DNA of 64,000 bases from positions 124,001-188,000 of the forward strand of contig NZ_JANIAA010000003.1 of the NCBI RefSeq assembly GCF_024505145.1, read 5' to 3'. This document shows, in pieces, positions 8,736-16,851 of the stretch. Within the stretch, counting starts at the first letter, position 1; each line of letters begins with the position of its first letter. The position numbers and the translations under genes are program-made. The notes below the pieces were generated by a model, which was not told the DNA's origin, searched no databases, and saw only the letters and a list, made by a program, of their open reading frames with translations. Source of the DNA: Streptomyces rugosispiralis (GTDB lineage Bacteria; Actinomycetota; Actinomycetes; Streptomycetales; Streptomycetaceae).

Positions 8736-9973
8736 TACGGACGGCCATCCCGGGCGTGCGCCGCTCCGTCTCCACCGACCGCGACCTCGCCCGACTCCGC
8801 GCCGCCATCACCGCGTTCTTCTTCATGGACGGATTCGTGTTCGCCGGGTGGGTCGCCCGGATCCCCGCGATCAAGGACCAGACCAGCGCCTCGGAGGGCG
8901 CGCTGGGGCTGGCGCTGCTCGGCGTGTCCGCGGGCGGTACGGCCACGATGATGGCCACCGGACGCCTGTGCCGCCGCTTCGGCAACCATCCGACGACGGT
9001 GGCCGCCGGTGTGCTGCTCGCGGGCTCCGTCGCGCTGCCGCCGCTGACCCACTCCGCGCTCGCCCTCGGGCTGGTGCTGCTGGTCTTCGGCACCGGGTTC
9101 GGCGCGCTCAACGTGGCCATGAACAGCGCGGCGGTCGACCTCATAGCCGCCCTGCGCCGCCCGGTCATGCCCAGCTTCCACGCCGCGTTCAGCCTGGGCG
9201 GGATGGCCGGGGCCGGGCTGGGCGGGCTGATCGCCGATCAGCTCTCCCCCACCCGCCATCTGTCGCTGCTCGCGGTCTTCGGGCTGCTGCTCGCGGCGGC
9301 CGCGGGCCGGACGCTGCTCTCGCTGCCGGTGCCCACGCCGCGGGGCGGCACGGGGCCCGCGGCCGAGTCCGAGCAGACCGCCGGCCTCGAGTCGTCCCCC
9401 GATGTGCGGCGGCCGGGCGGCGCCCGGTGGCTCGTCGCCGTGTTCGGCCTGATCGCCCTCTGCACGGCGTACGGCGAGGGCGCGATGGCCGACTGGGCCG
9501 CACTCCATCTGCACCAGGACCTCGACGCGTCCGCCGGGCTCGCCGCCGCGGGCTACGCCGTCTTCGCCCTGATGATGGCCGTCGGGCGGCTGAGCGGAAC
9601 CATGCTGCTCGAACGGCTCGGCCAGACCAGGACCTTGATCGCGGGCGGCGCCACGGCCACGGCCGGAATGCTGCTGGGCTCGCTCGCGCCCACGATCTGG
9701 CTCGCGCTCCTCGGCTTCGCGGTCACCGGGCTGGGGCTGGCCAACCTCTTCCCCGTCGCCATCGCGCGGGCGGGCGCGCTGACCGGGCCGGGCGGGGTCG
9801 CCGCGGCCTCCACGCTCGGCTACGGCGGCATGCTGCTGGGCCCGCCGACGATCGGCTTCCTCGCCGACTGGTACTCGCTGCCGGTCGCGCTCACCACGGT
9901 CGCCGCGCTGGCCGCCGTGGCGGCGGTCGTCGCGTACGGCACGCGGAATGCCGCGCGCACGGCCGGAAGCTGA
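8717..9973 (+). CDS. MFS transporter
   Basis: A 418-residue major facilitator with about 12 hydrophobic segments. After a short basic N-tail comes the first segment (TAFFFMDGFVFAGWVARIPAIKD) and the loop with G-R-L-C-R-R-F-G. The family's internal duplication is visible (second half from about residue 235: WLVAVFGLIALCTAYGEGAMADW). The pattern resembles Streptomyces efflux/sugar-type MFS proteins of the FucP-like or drug-exporter groups; no substrate can be assigned. GTG 8717 has no Shine-Dalgarno but sits 7 bases after a -10-like TATTCT, suggesting a leaderless message; GTG 8756 is an alternative. It is controlled by the divergent ROK gene if the arrangement means what it usually does. Confidence 0.85.
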   Translation: MPTPNKIRTAIPGVRRSVSTDRDLARLRAAITAFFFMDGFVFAGWVARIPAIKDQTSASEGALGLALLGVSAGGTATMMATGRLCRRFGNHPTTVAAGVLLAGSVALPPLTHSALALGLVLLVFGTGFGALNVAMNSAAVDLIAALRRPVMPSFHAAFSLGGMAGAGLGGLIADQLSPTRHLSLLAVFGLLLAAAAGRTLLSLPVPTPRGGTGPAAESEQTAGLESSPDVRRPGGARWLVAVFGLIALCTAYGEGAMADWAALHLHQDLDASAGLAAAGYAVFALMMAVGRLSGTMLLERLGQTRTLIAGGATATAGMLLGSLAPTIWLALLGFAVTGLGLANLFPVAIARAGALTGPGGVAAASTLGYGGMLLGPPTIGFLADWYSLPVALTTVAALAAVAAVVAYGTRNAARTAGS

Positions 9974-10026
9974 CATCGCGTCCGCCCCGGCCCGGCGTTG
10001 TCAGAGGCGGCTGGCATGATTCCGAC

Positions 10027-10761
10027 ATGGAGACTGCCGAGTTGATCGAAATCGTCGACCGCGAGGGCCGGTCGCTGGCCGACGCCGCGGCCGAGGCCGG
10101 GGTGGACGCCCCCGTGCCCACCTGCCCCGACTGGCGCGTCCGTGATCTGCTGTCGCACATCGGCCGGGTGCACGGCTGGGCCGCCCGGTTCGTCGCCGAG
10201 GGTCTGACCGAGCCGGTCCGGCCGGCGGTCGAGGCGGCACCGGCCGACGCCGAGCTGGTGTCGTGGTACCGCGAGGTCCATGGCCGTCTTGTCGACGTCC
10301 TCACCCATGCCGACCCCGAGGTGAAGTGCTTCACCTTCCTGCCCTCGGAGAACCCGCTGGAGTTCTGGGCCCGGCGCCAGGCCCATGAGACGGCCATCCA
10401 CCGGATCGACGCGGAGTCGGCCCGGGGCGGGGACTTCTCGCCGTTCACCCCGGAGTTCGCGGCCGACGGGGTCGATGAGCTGCTGGCCGGTTTCCACAGC
10501 CTGGACCGGTCCCGGGTGCGCACGGACACCCCGCGCACGCTCCGGGTGCGGACCACGGACCAGGGCGCGGTCTGGACGATGCGGCTGTCCCAGGACGCTC
10601 CGCGCACCGAGCGCCACGGCGAGGGGGCGGCAGACTGCGAGCTCAGCGGCCCGGCCCGCGACCTCTATCTCGCGCTCTGGAACCGGCTGCCGATCACGGC
10701 GCTGACCACGGAGGGGGACGAGAAGCTGGCCGAGCTGTGGCGGGAGCACTCGGGGATCTGA
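10027..10761 (+). CDS. Maleylpyruvate isomerase-like mycothiol-dependent enzyme
   Basis: 244 residues. The N-terminal DinB-like four-helix domain carries V-P-T-C-P-D-W-R-V-R-D-L-L-S-H-I-G-R-V-H (about residues 34-55) and, later, R-R-Q-A-H-E-T-A-I-H-R. These supply the histidines and glutamate that bind a metal in this family. A C-terminal lobe follows. The family (TIGR03083 type) uses mycothiol in isomerase or thiol-transfer reactions and is numerous in actinomycetes; the substrate is unknown. ATG 10027 is used; an ATG at 10015 is out of frame. It stands alone, followed by a large minisatellite. Confidence 0.85.
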   Translation: METAELIEIVDREGRSLADAAAEAGVDAPVPTCPDWRVRDLLSHIGRVHGWAARFVAEGLTEPVRPAVEAAPADAELVSWYREVHGRLVDVLTHADPEVKCFTFLPSENPLEFWARRQAHETAIHRIDAESARGGDFSPFTPEFAADGVDELLAGFHSLDRSRVRTDTPRTLRVRTTDQGAVWTMRLSQDAPRTERHGEGAADCELSGPARDLYLALWNRLPITALTTEGDEKLAELWREHSGI

Positions 10762-10766
10762 CCTCC

Positions 10767-11072
10767 CGACCGCCCGGGGCGCGACCACACCACTCGGGTC
10801 GCGCCCACCGCCCGGGGACGCGTGCCACTCGGTTGCGCCCACCGCCCGGGGACGCGCGCCACTCGGTTGCGCCCACCGCTCGGGTACGCGTGCCACTCGG
10901 TTGCGCCCACCGCCCGGGGACGCGCGCCACTCGGTTGCGCCCACCGCCCGGGGACGCGTGCCACTCGGTTGCGCCCACCGCCCGGGGACGCGCGCCACTC
11001 GGTTGCGCCCACCGCTCGGGTACGCGTGCCGCTTGATCGCGCCCACCGCCCGGGTGGGCCGACCACTTGGGT
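10767..11072. repeat. 34-nt minisatellite, about 8-9 copies, with higher-order structure
   Basis: Perfect-length units start at 10801, 10835, 10869, 10903, 10937, 10971 and 11005, each beginning GCGCCCACCG and ending near CACTCGGTT. A degenerate unit precedes them (10767-10800) and a diverged 35-nt unit follows (11039). Three variants alternate in the order A-B-C-B-A-B-C, so a 4-unit block of 136 nt has itself been duplicated. The array fills the 346-nt gap between the isomerase-like gene and the DUF4442 promoter. It has no spacers, and 34 is not a multiple of three. Confidence 0.95.
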
Positions 11073-11086
11073 TACCGATGAGTAAT
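11072..11086 (+). promoter_or_regulatory. Palindromic operator TTACCGATGAGTAA in DUF4442 promoter
   Basis: TACCGATGAGTAATA lies about 35 bases before the DUF4442 start and includes a TAATA that could be the -10. The minus-strand sequence before etfB reads TACTGACGAGTAATA, identical at 13 of 15 positions. This suggests one regulator of acyl-CoA-related genes. Confidence 0.55.
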
Positions 11087-11107
11087 AACCCGTGTTAGCT
11101 TCCTGTC

Positions 11108-11638
11108 ATGTCACGTCGATCGATGTCGCCGCGTGGACTGCGCCGCGCGATGAACTGGTGGCCGCCCTATCTCTTCGCCGGAGTGCGGGTGGTCCATCTC
11201 GCGGAGGACTGGAGCAGCGCCCGCGTCAGGCTGCGGCTGCACCGCTTCAACTCCAACTACGTGGGGACCCATTTCGGCGGCTCACTGTTCTCGATGAGCG
11301 ACCCGTTCTGGATGCTGCTGGTGATGCAACGGCTCGGCCGGGACTACATCGTCTGGGACAAGGCCGGCGAGATCGACTTCGTCTCGCCCGGCCGAGGTGA
11401 TGTGTTCGCCGACTTCAAGCTCACCGAGGAGCGGCTCGAGGAGATCCGCGAGGCCACGGCGGACGGCGGCAAGGCCCTGCCGTGGTTCGAGAACCAGGTG
11501 GTCGCCGCGGACGGTACGGTCGTAGCACGCGTGCGGAAACAGCTGTATGTGCGCCGGAAGCACCATGACGGGCAGCGCGGGCCGGGGCCGGGGAGGACCG
11601 ACCCGGCGGCGGCCACCGGACAGCGGACGAAGGGCTGA
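11108..11638 (+). CDS. DUF4442 (hotdog-fold thioesterase-like) protein
   Basis: A 176-residue protein. The N-terminal basic stretch is followed by N-W-W-P-P-Y-L-F-A-G-V-R-V, then N-S-N-Y-V-G-T-H-F-G-G-S-L-F-S-M-S-D-P, the region that corresponds to the hotdog central helix and its preceding loop. DUF4442 proteins are related to acyl-CoA thioesterases but catalysis is unproven. The C-terminal 25 residues are low-complexity. It is the first gene of a three-gene run (7 bases to the DUF6332 gene). Its promoter shares a motif with etfBA, which supports a role in acyl-CoA metabolism by inference. Confidence 0.82.
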   Translation: MSRRSMSPRGLRRAMNWWPPYLFAGVRVVHLAEDWSSARVRLRLHRFNSNYVGTHFGGSLFSMSDPFWMLLVMQRLGRDYIVWDKAGEIDFVSPGRGDVFADFKLTEERLEEIREATADGGKALPWFENQVVAADGTVVARVRKQLYVRRKHHDGQRGPGPGRTDPAAATGQRTKG

Positions 11639-11644
11639 GACGAG

Positions 11645-11887
11645 ATGACCGGACCCCGTACCCAGGACGAACGCGACGCGCTCACCATCGAGATAGTGTT
11701 CGCCCTGGTCACGGCCGGTCTGCTGGCAGCCGTGCTCTATGTCGCGGTCGCGAGCCCCGCCCTCTTCGGCGACCTGGGCCGGGCCCAGGAGCGAGCCTGG
11801 CAGGGTGCCGCCTTCGCGGTCGCCACCGTCGGATTCGCCGTCCGCCTGGTGCGGGCGCTGTGGCTCTTCTCCCGGCAGCGGCGCTGA
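11645..11887 (+). CDS. DUF6332-type two-pass membrane protein
   Basis: 80 residues. The N-terminal charged helix (T-Q-D-E-R-D-A-L-T-I-E-I) leads into two hydrophobic segments (about 19-40 and 52-72) and a basic tail, W-L-F-S-R-Q-R-R. The layout matches the small Streptomyces family I know as DUF6332. ATG 11645 is 7 bases after the DUF4442 stop. Its own stop overlaps the next start (TGATG at 11885-11889), so translation of the three genes is probably coupled. Function unknown. Confidence 0.72.
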   Translation: MTGPRTQDERDALTIEIVFALVTAGLLAAVLYVAVASPALFGDLGRAQERAWQGAAFAVATVGFAVRLVRALWLFSRQRR

Positions 11888-12813
11888 TGCCCCAGGGCCG
11901 AGGCCAGAGCCAGGACCCGCGGCCGGCCCGGTGGCAGTGCGCCGGGGCGCGCTGGGGCCGCGGCGGGCCCTCGCTGGTCTGGCGCCATCCGGCCCAGGGG
12001 GAACGGCTCTCCCCACTGACACCGGACCGCCCGCTCTCGTTCACCACCGGCCCCCGGCGCGCGTGCGTCGGCGTCCGCAGGGGCGCCCGGCACACCCCGT
12101 GCCCGGCCGGGGCCGAGGTCCCGGCCTCCGCCGTATCGGCCCAGTGCCCGGACTGCGCCCGGCTGGACCGCTCGTACTCCGTGGCCGCCGACACCCGTAC
12201 GGACGATCCGCGCCCTTACGACGTCTATCTCGCCTGGTTCGGCCCGGAGCTGATCAAGGTCGGGATCACCGCGGCCGAGCGGGAGGGGGCACGGCTGCTG
12301 GAGCAGGCCGCGCTCTCCTATTGCCTGCTGGGCCGAGGACCGCTGATGGCCGCGCGCCGCGCGGAGGCCGTGCTGGGCGCCGCGCTCGGTGTCCCGGACC
12401 GCTTCCCCTACGCCGCCAAGCGCACCGCCCGCGAGGCCCCGCCGCCCCCGGAGCGGCGGGCCGCCGACCTCGCCGCGCTCCACCAGCGGGCGCGCGGCCT
12501 GGGCGGCGGTCTGCCGGAGTCGCTGACCTTGGCCCCGTTCGAGCCGGTGCACCATGACGTGGCGTTCCAGCTGGACCGGGTGCGCCCCGCGCCGGGGCTG
12601 ATCCGGCTCGTCCCCGAGGCCACCGTGGCCGGTCGTATCGACGCCGTGGCGGGCCCGGACATCCATCTGACCTCGGCGGACGGCCGTGCCCTGCTGCTGG
12701 ACACCCGGCAGCTGGCGGGGTGGCCGCTGGCGGCGGCCGCGGTGGACGCCCCGACGACGGCGCCGGTGGCGCGGCGGGAACGGGAAGCGGAGGCCCCGGA
12801 GGGGCTGTTCTGA
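11887..12813 (+). CDS. DUF2797 family protein
   Basis: 308 residues, no signal peptide. Several cysteines occur in the N-terminal half, including a C-P-D-C pair near residue 80. The central part, Y-D-V-Y-L-A-W-F-G-P-E-L-I-K-V-G-I-T followed by R-xx-E-Q-A-A, resembles the first strands and helix of GIY-YIG nuclease-like domains. The C-terminal part is probably a beta-rich nucleic-acid-binding region. The family is DUF2797 and its biochemical role is unknown. The start overlaps the previous stop (TGATG). The last residues are charged (REREAEAPEGLF). Confidence 0.78.
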   Translation: MPQGRGQSQDPRPARWQCAGARWGRGGPSLVWRHPAQGERLSPLTPDRPLSFTTGPRRACVGVRRGARHTPCPAGAEVPASAVSAQCPDCARLDRSYSVAADTRTDDPRPYDVYLAWFGPELIKVGITAAEREGARLLEQAALSYCLLGRGPLMAARRAEAVLGAALGVPDRFPYAAKRTAREAPPPPERRAADLAALHQRARGLGGGLPESLTLAPFEPVHHDVAFQLDRVRPAPGLIRLVPEATVAGRIDAVAGPDIHLTSADGRALLLDTRQLAGWPLAAAAVDAPTTAPVARREREAEAPEGLF

Positions 12814-12840
12814 GCGGAGGGGTCGATCTGAGGGGGGCGG

Positions 12841-13022
12841 CCCGCGCCGGACGGAGGCCCGCGCGGAGCGAGGACCCCATGCGGGGCGAGGGGCCCGCGC
12901 CGTACGGAAGCCCGTGCGGGGCGAGGGGCCCGCGCCGTACGGAAGCCCGTGCGGGGCGAGGGGCCCGTGCCGGACGGAAGCCCGTGCGGAGCGAGAGGCC
13001 CGTGCCGGACGAGGAGCCCGTG
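12841..13022. repeat. 35-nt tandem repeat, four full copies plus a degenerate lead-in
   Basis: Units 12883-12917, 12918-12952, 12953-12987 and 12988-13022 read GGGGCGAGGGGCCCGYGCCG and onward, with increasing divergence to the right. Sequence 12841-12882 is a decayed copy. It fills the convergent gap between the DUF2797 and response-regulator genes. Confidence 0.9.
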
Positions 13023-13078
13023 GCACAAAACCCGGAGCACACGGCCCGGACCACGAAACTCGGACCCCGGCCCCTCGC

Positions 13079-13861
13079 TCAGCCGAGCCAGCCCGGCCGG
13101 ACCAGGCCCGACTCGTACGCGAGCACGACGAGTTGGGCGCGGTCCCGGGCGTCCAGCTTGACCATCGTCCGGCTCACATGGGTCTTGGCGGTGAGCGGGC
13201 TGACCACGAGCCGCCGGGCGATCTCCTGGTTCGACAGCCCCATGCCGACCAGGGCCATCACCTCCCGCTCCCGCTCGGTCAACTCCGCCAGCGCCGCCGC
13301 GGGCGCGGGCTCCCTGGACCGGGCCGCGAACTCGGCGATGAGACGGCGGGTCACCCCGGGCGACAGCAGCGCGTCGCCGCCGACGACCGCGCGCACCGCC
13401 CGCAGCAGCTCATCCGGTTCGGTGTCCTTGACCAGGAAGCCGGAGGCGCCGGAGCGGATCGCCTCGAAGACGTACTCATCGAGTTCGAAGGTGGTCAGCA
13501 TGACCACCTTGACCTCGCCGAGGGCCGGGTCCCCGGTGATCCCGCGGGTGGCGGCGAGGCCGTCGAGCACCGGCATGCGGATGTCCATGAGCACGACATC
13601 GGGGCGCCGCTCCCGTACGAGCGCCAGCGCCTGCTCCCCGTCGGCCGCCTCGCCGACCACCTCGATATCCGGCTGCGCCGCCAGCAGGGCGCGGAAACCG
13701 GCGCGCACGAGAAGCTGGTCGTCGGCGAGCGCGACCCGGATCACGGTCTCGGGCCCGTCCTCATCCCTCACGGGGTCTCCATCCCTCACGGGGTCTCCAT
13801 CCCTCACGGGGTCTCCATCCCTCACGGGGTCTCCATCCCTCACGGGGTCTCCATCCCTCAT
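13079..13861 (-). CDS. LuxR-type (NarL) response regulator with repeat-encoded N-terminus
   Basis: The core (about 221 residues from GTG 13744) is a receiver domain with A-D-D-Q and the phospho-acceptor in V-V-L-M-D-I-R-M-P, then a C-terminal LuxR helix-turn-helix (L-T-E-R-E-R-E-V-M and S-N-Q-E-I-A-R-R-L). Upstream, the frame runs in phase through six 18-nt repeats encoding V-R-D-G-D-P, up to an ATG at 13861 that overlaps the kinase stop (ATGA). Every repeat offers a GTG start with a GGATGGAG-like ribosome site, so the real N-terminus is uncertain and may be heterogeneous. The partner kinase is immediately upstream. Confidence 0.88.
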   Translation of the reverse strand: MRDGDPVRDGDPVRDGDPVRDGDPVRDGDPVRDEDGPETVIRVALADDQLLVRAGFRALLAAQPDIEVVGEAADGEQALALVRERRPDVVLMDIRMPVLDGLAATRGITGDPALGEVKVVMLTTFELDEYVFEAIRSGASGFLVKDTEPDELLRAVRAVVGGDALLSPGVTRRLIAEFAARSREPAPAAALAELTEREREVMALVGMGLSNQEIARRLVVSPLTAKTHVSRTMVKLDARDRAQLVVLAYESGLVRPGWLG

Positions 13862-13874
13862 GGGGTCTCCATCC
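13767..13874. repeat. 18-nt tandem repeat at kinase/regulator junction, six copies
   Basis: Six head-to-tail copies of CTCACGGGGTCTCCATCC (plus strand) at 13767, 13785, 13803, 13821, 13839 and 13857; the last has T for C and holds the kinase stop and the ATG of the regulator frame. Each copy repeats the kinase's end Met-Glu-Thr-Pro-stop in one frame and Val-Arg-Asp-Gly-Asp-Pro in the other. Confidence 0.95.
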
Positions 13875-15093
13875 CACCCTTGAACGGAATCCTGGCCCGG
13901 ACGCGGAAGCCGCCGTCCGGGCGCGGGCCCGCCTCCACCGTGCCGCCGAGCGCGGCGGCCCGCTCGCGCATGCCGACCAGGCCGTTGCCGCCGCCCGTCG
14001 CCCCGTCCCCGGTCGCGGGGCCGTCGTCGTCCACCCGCAGCTCCAACTCACCGGGGGCGTAGCGCAGCAGCACATGGGCGTTCCGGGAGCCGGAGTGGCG
14101 GACGATGTTGGTCAGGGCTTCCTGCACGATACGGAACGCCGCGAGATCGGCGCCCGGCGGCAGGGCCCTCCGTACGCCCTCCACCTCCACCCGCACCGCG
14201 AGCCCCGCGTCCGCCGCCTGCCCGGTCAGCTCCGTCAGCCGGTCCAGGCCGGGCGCGGGTGAGCGGGGCGCGGCGTCGGGCGCTCCGGAGCCGGAGGTCC
14301 GCAGGGTGTCGAGGACCTGGCGGACCTCGCCCAGCGCCTCCTTGCTGGCCGCCTTGATGGTGGTCAGCGCGGTGCGGGCCTGCTCGGGGTCCTGGTCGAG
14401 GAGGGCGAGCCCGACACCCGCCTGAACGTTGATGACCGAGATGCTGTGGGCGAGGACGTCATGCAGTTCGCGGGCGATCCGCAGCCGCTCCTCGTCCGCC
14501 CGGCGCCGCGCCGCCGCCTCCCGTTCGGCCCGTTCCCGGGCCCACTGCTCACGCCGTACGCGAACGAGTTCGGACGCGGCCACGATCGCCGTCGCCCAGG
14601 CGGTGACCGCCAGTTCCTGCCCCCATCCGACGGGCCCGTCATCGCCCGGCGGCAGCCAGCGGTAGAGCCAGTGGCCGATGAGCAGATGGCTCCCCCACAG
14701 CAGCCCGATCGCGCTCCACGCGGCGATCCGCCGCCCGGCCGCGATGGCCGCCACACAGGCGACGACGACGCTGAGGAAGACGGGCCCGTACGGATATCCG
14801 GCGGCGAGGTAGACGGCGGTCACCACCGCCGTGCCGACCACGACCGTCCCGGGACGGCGGTGGCGCATGAGCAGCAGCGCGGGTCCGGCGAGCAGCAGCA
14901 CGGCGCTCCCGGCTCCTAGGTCCACCCGGGCGGGCTGATCATGAGCGGCGAATCCGGTGCCCACCATCTGGATGACGGCGATGGCGACCGAGGAGCGCCA
15001 GGGCAGCGCCGAACGCGATGGATCGAAGGGCGCTCCGCGCCGCCATCCGCCCGGCCGCCGCCCCGGGCCGTGCTCCCCCGTGAATCCGTGCAT
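13858..15093 (-). CDS. Sensor histidine kinase (NarL-type two-component system)
   Basis: About 411 residues. An N-terminal membrane domain of roughly five segments (about 28-150) precedes a HisKA_3 dimerisation helix with the phospho-acceptor in A-R-E-L-H-D-V-L-A-H-S. A HATPase domain follows (I-V-R-H-S-G, V-D-D-D-G-P, G-N-G-L-V-G-M-R-E-R). It phosphorylates the response regulator encoded just downstream. ATG 15093 is used. No Shine-Dalgarno is visible, and TAGCGT 13-18 bases upstream could make the message leaderless. The reading frame continues upstream without a stop, so a longer start at 15339 is possible but its composition looks non-coding. The 3' end overlaps the 18-nt repeat array. 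Confidence 0.9.
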   Translation of the reverse strand: MHGFTGEHGPGRRPGGWRRGAPFDPSRSALPWRSSVAIAVIQMVGTGFAAHDQPARVDLGAGSAVLLLAGPALLLMRHRRPGTVVVGTAVVTAVYLAAGYPYGPVFLSVVVACVAAIAAGRRIAAWSAIGLLWGSHLLIGHWLYRWLPPGDDGPVGWGQELAVTAWATAIVAASELVRVRREQWARERAEREAAARRRADEERLRIARELHDVLAHSISVINVQAGVGLALLDQDPEQARTALTTIKAASKEALGEVRQVLDTLRTSGSGAPDAAPRSPAPGLDRLTELTGQAADAGLAVRVEVEGVRRALPPGADLAAFRIVQEALTNIVRHSGSRNAHVLLRYAPGELELRVDDDGPATGDGATGGGNGLVGMRERAAALGGTVEAGPRPDGGFRVRARIPFKGGMETP

Positions 15094-15474
15094 ACGGGCA
15101 ACGCTAAACCGGCCGGGCGGCGCGGGCGTCCCCCCTGCGCGGTGGCTGCGCCTACTCCCGACGGAGTACGCCTGCCCGCGCCCTGCCGGGCGGATCCCGG
15201 GACAGGGCCGAGCCCGGCTCCCCACCGCGGCGCGGCGGCCGTGGGGAGGGCCCAGCCGTGGGGAGGGCCTAGCCGTGAGGAGGGCCCAGCCGTGGGGAGG
15301 GCTCAAACGCGCGCAGCGACGAGCCGGCCGAGCGCGCACACGGGCAGCGGGTCGCCCGGCATGCCCGCCGGGGCCCTCGCGCCGCCCGCCCCCGGCAGCG
15401 CCGCCTCTCCCCGTACGGGCGGCATGGGCGTCACGGGCCCGCGAAGATCAGCCCAACACGGCCGAGGCCGAACC
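15094..15474. other. 381-nt intergenic region with a 17-nt repeat
   Basis: Apart from the promoter of the histidine kinase near 15094-15130 and the four-copy repeat at 15238-15305, I see no gene, palindrome or RNA structure here. The nearest downstream gene on the right is the GGR-like oxidoreductase, which ends at 15475. Confidence 0.6.
15238..15305. repeat. 17-nt tandem repeat, four copies
   Basis: GCCGTGGGGAGGGCCCA at 15238, 15255, 15272 and 15289, each with at most two differences. It lies between the sensor kinase and the GGR-family gene. Confidence 0.9.
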
Positions 15475-16680
15475 CTAGCCCCGGTCCATCGCCCCCAGGG
15501 CGCGGCGGGCGGCCGGGTGGGTGCGGACGAGGTCGCCCAGCGTGGTCGTACCGCGGGTGATCTTCGTGAAGGCGCGCCACGCCGGGCGGAAGCCGGTGAG
15601 CGCCGCGTGGAACATCCCGGGGCGGCGGGCGAAGATCGTGTGCAGTCGGCGGCCGACGCCCATCTCCACACCCAGCCCCGCCTTGATCGCGAAGGCGTAG
15701 TTCAGGGCCTGGCGGCGGGCGTCCACCGCGTCGTGGGCCTCGGCGACGCGCACCGCCCACTCCCCCGCGAGCCGGCCCGAGCGCAGCGCGTAGGAGATGC
15801 CCTCGCGGGTCCAGGGCTCCAGCAGTCCGGCCGCGTCGCCGCACACCAGGACCCGGCCGCGCGACAGCGGCGAGTCGTCGGCGCGGCAGCGGGTCAGATG
15901 GCCGGAGGAGATGCTCGGCTCGAATCCGGCGAGGCCGAGCCGGGCGATGAAGTCCTCCAGATAGCGCTTGGTCCCGGCGCCCTCGCCGCGCGCCGAGATG
16001 ACGCCGACGGTAAGGGTGTCGCCCTTGGGGAAGACCCAGCCGTAACTCCCCGGCATCGGGCCCCAGTCGATGAGCACCCGGCCCGCCCAGTCCTCCGCGA
16101 CGGTCTCCGGAACGGGGATCTCCGCCTCCAGGCCGAGGTCCACCTGGTCCAGCTTCACTCCGACATGCGCGCCTATGCGGCTCGCGCTGCCGTCGGCGCC
16201 GACCACGGCCCGAGCCAGCACCGTCTCACCGTCGGAGAGCACCACGGCGACCGTGCGCCGGTCGGGCACGGCCGGGCCGTGCTGCTCGACGCGGGAGACC
16301 GCGACGCCCGTACGGACCTCGGCGCCCGCGTCCTTGGCCGCGTCGACCAGGGCCGCGTCGAACTCCGGCCGGTTGATCAGCCCGAAGAGCGCGTGCTTGG
16401 AGCGGCGGGTGCGGGACAGCTTGCCGTTCAGCGAGAAGGTCACCGCGTGCACCCGCTCCCGCAGCGGCAGTTCGAAACCCGGCGGAAGGGCGTCCCGCGA
16501 GGGGCCGATGATGCCACCGCCGCAGGTCTTGTAGCGCGGCAGTTCGGCCTTCTCCAACAACAGCACCCGGCGTCCGGCGCAGGCGGCGGCATGGGCCGCG
16601 GAGGCACCCGCGGGGCCCGCGCCCACCACGACGACGTCCCATACCGTCTCATTGTCCGGGGCTGCGTTGTCGCTGCTCAC
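15475..16680 (-). CDS. Geranylgeranyl reductase family FAD-dependent oxidoreductase
   Basis: 401 residues. The N-terminal Rossmann FAD motif is D-V-V-V-V-G-A-G-P-A-G-A-S-A-A. P-R-Y-K-T-C-G-G-G follows, the conserved cysteine region of this family, and V-L-V-C-G-D-A-A-G-L-L-E-P supplies the second flavin contact. Members reduce prenyl chains (menaquinone, geranylgeranyl groups) or act as unspecified oxidoreductases in actinomycetes. GTG 16680 with GGGAG 12 bases upstream is preferred; a TTG at 16698 is the other option. It is divergent from the M20 peptidase gene. Confidence 0.87.
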   Translation of the reverse strand: MSSDNAAPDNETVWDVVVVGAGPAGASAAHAAACAGRRVLLLEKAELPRYKTCGGGIIGPSRDALPPGFELPLRERVHAVTFSLNGKLSRTRRSKHALFGLINRPEFDAALVDAAKDAGAEVRTGVAVSRVEQHGPAVPDRRTVAVVLSDGETVLARAVVGADGSASRIGAHVGVKLDQVDLGLEAEIPVPETVAEDWAGRVLIDWGPMPGSYGWVFPKGDTLTVGVISARGEGAGTKRYLEDFIARLGLAGFEPSISSGHLTRCRADDSPLSRGRVLVCGDAAGLLEPWTREGISYALRSGRLAGEWAVRVAEAHDAVDARRQALNYAFAIKAGLGVEMGVGRRLHTIFARRPGMFHAALTGFRPAWRAFTKITRGTTTLGDLVRTHPAARRALGAMDRG

Positions 16681-16851
16681 GTGTGGATCCGCTCCCAATC
16701 GACCGACCTGATGCGCCTACCCGGCATCCTACGGCTCCCCGCCGGATGACCCCGCTGTGGGATGATCGGCCACGCGGCATCAAGTCGTACATACGTGCCC
16801 ATCGCCGCGCATCCCGCCCCCGAGCCCGTCGCACCCCAGGAGGGTCCCCCC

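Noticed and set aside
10801..11072. CRISPR array
   Set aside because: Units are directly adjacent with no spacers and no cas genes are present.
15093..15339. A longer N-terminus for the sensor kinase (start at 15339)
   Set aside because: The extra residues are Arg/Pro-rich without coding bias; ATG 15093 fits the membrane topology.
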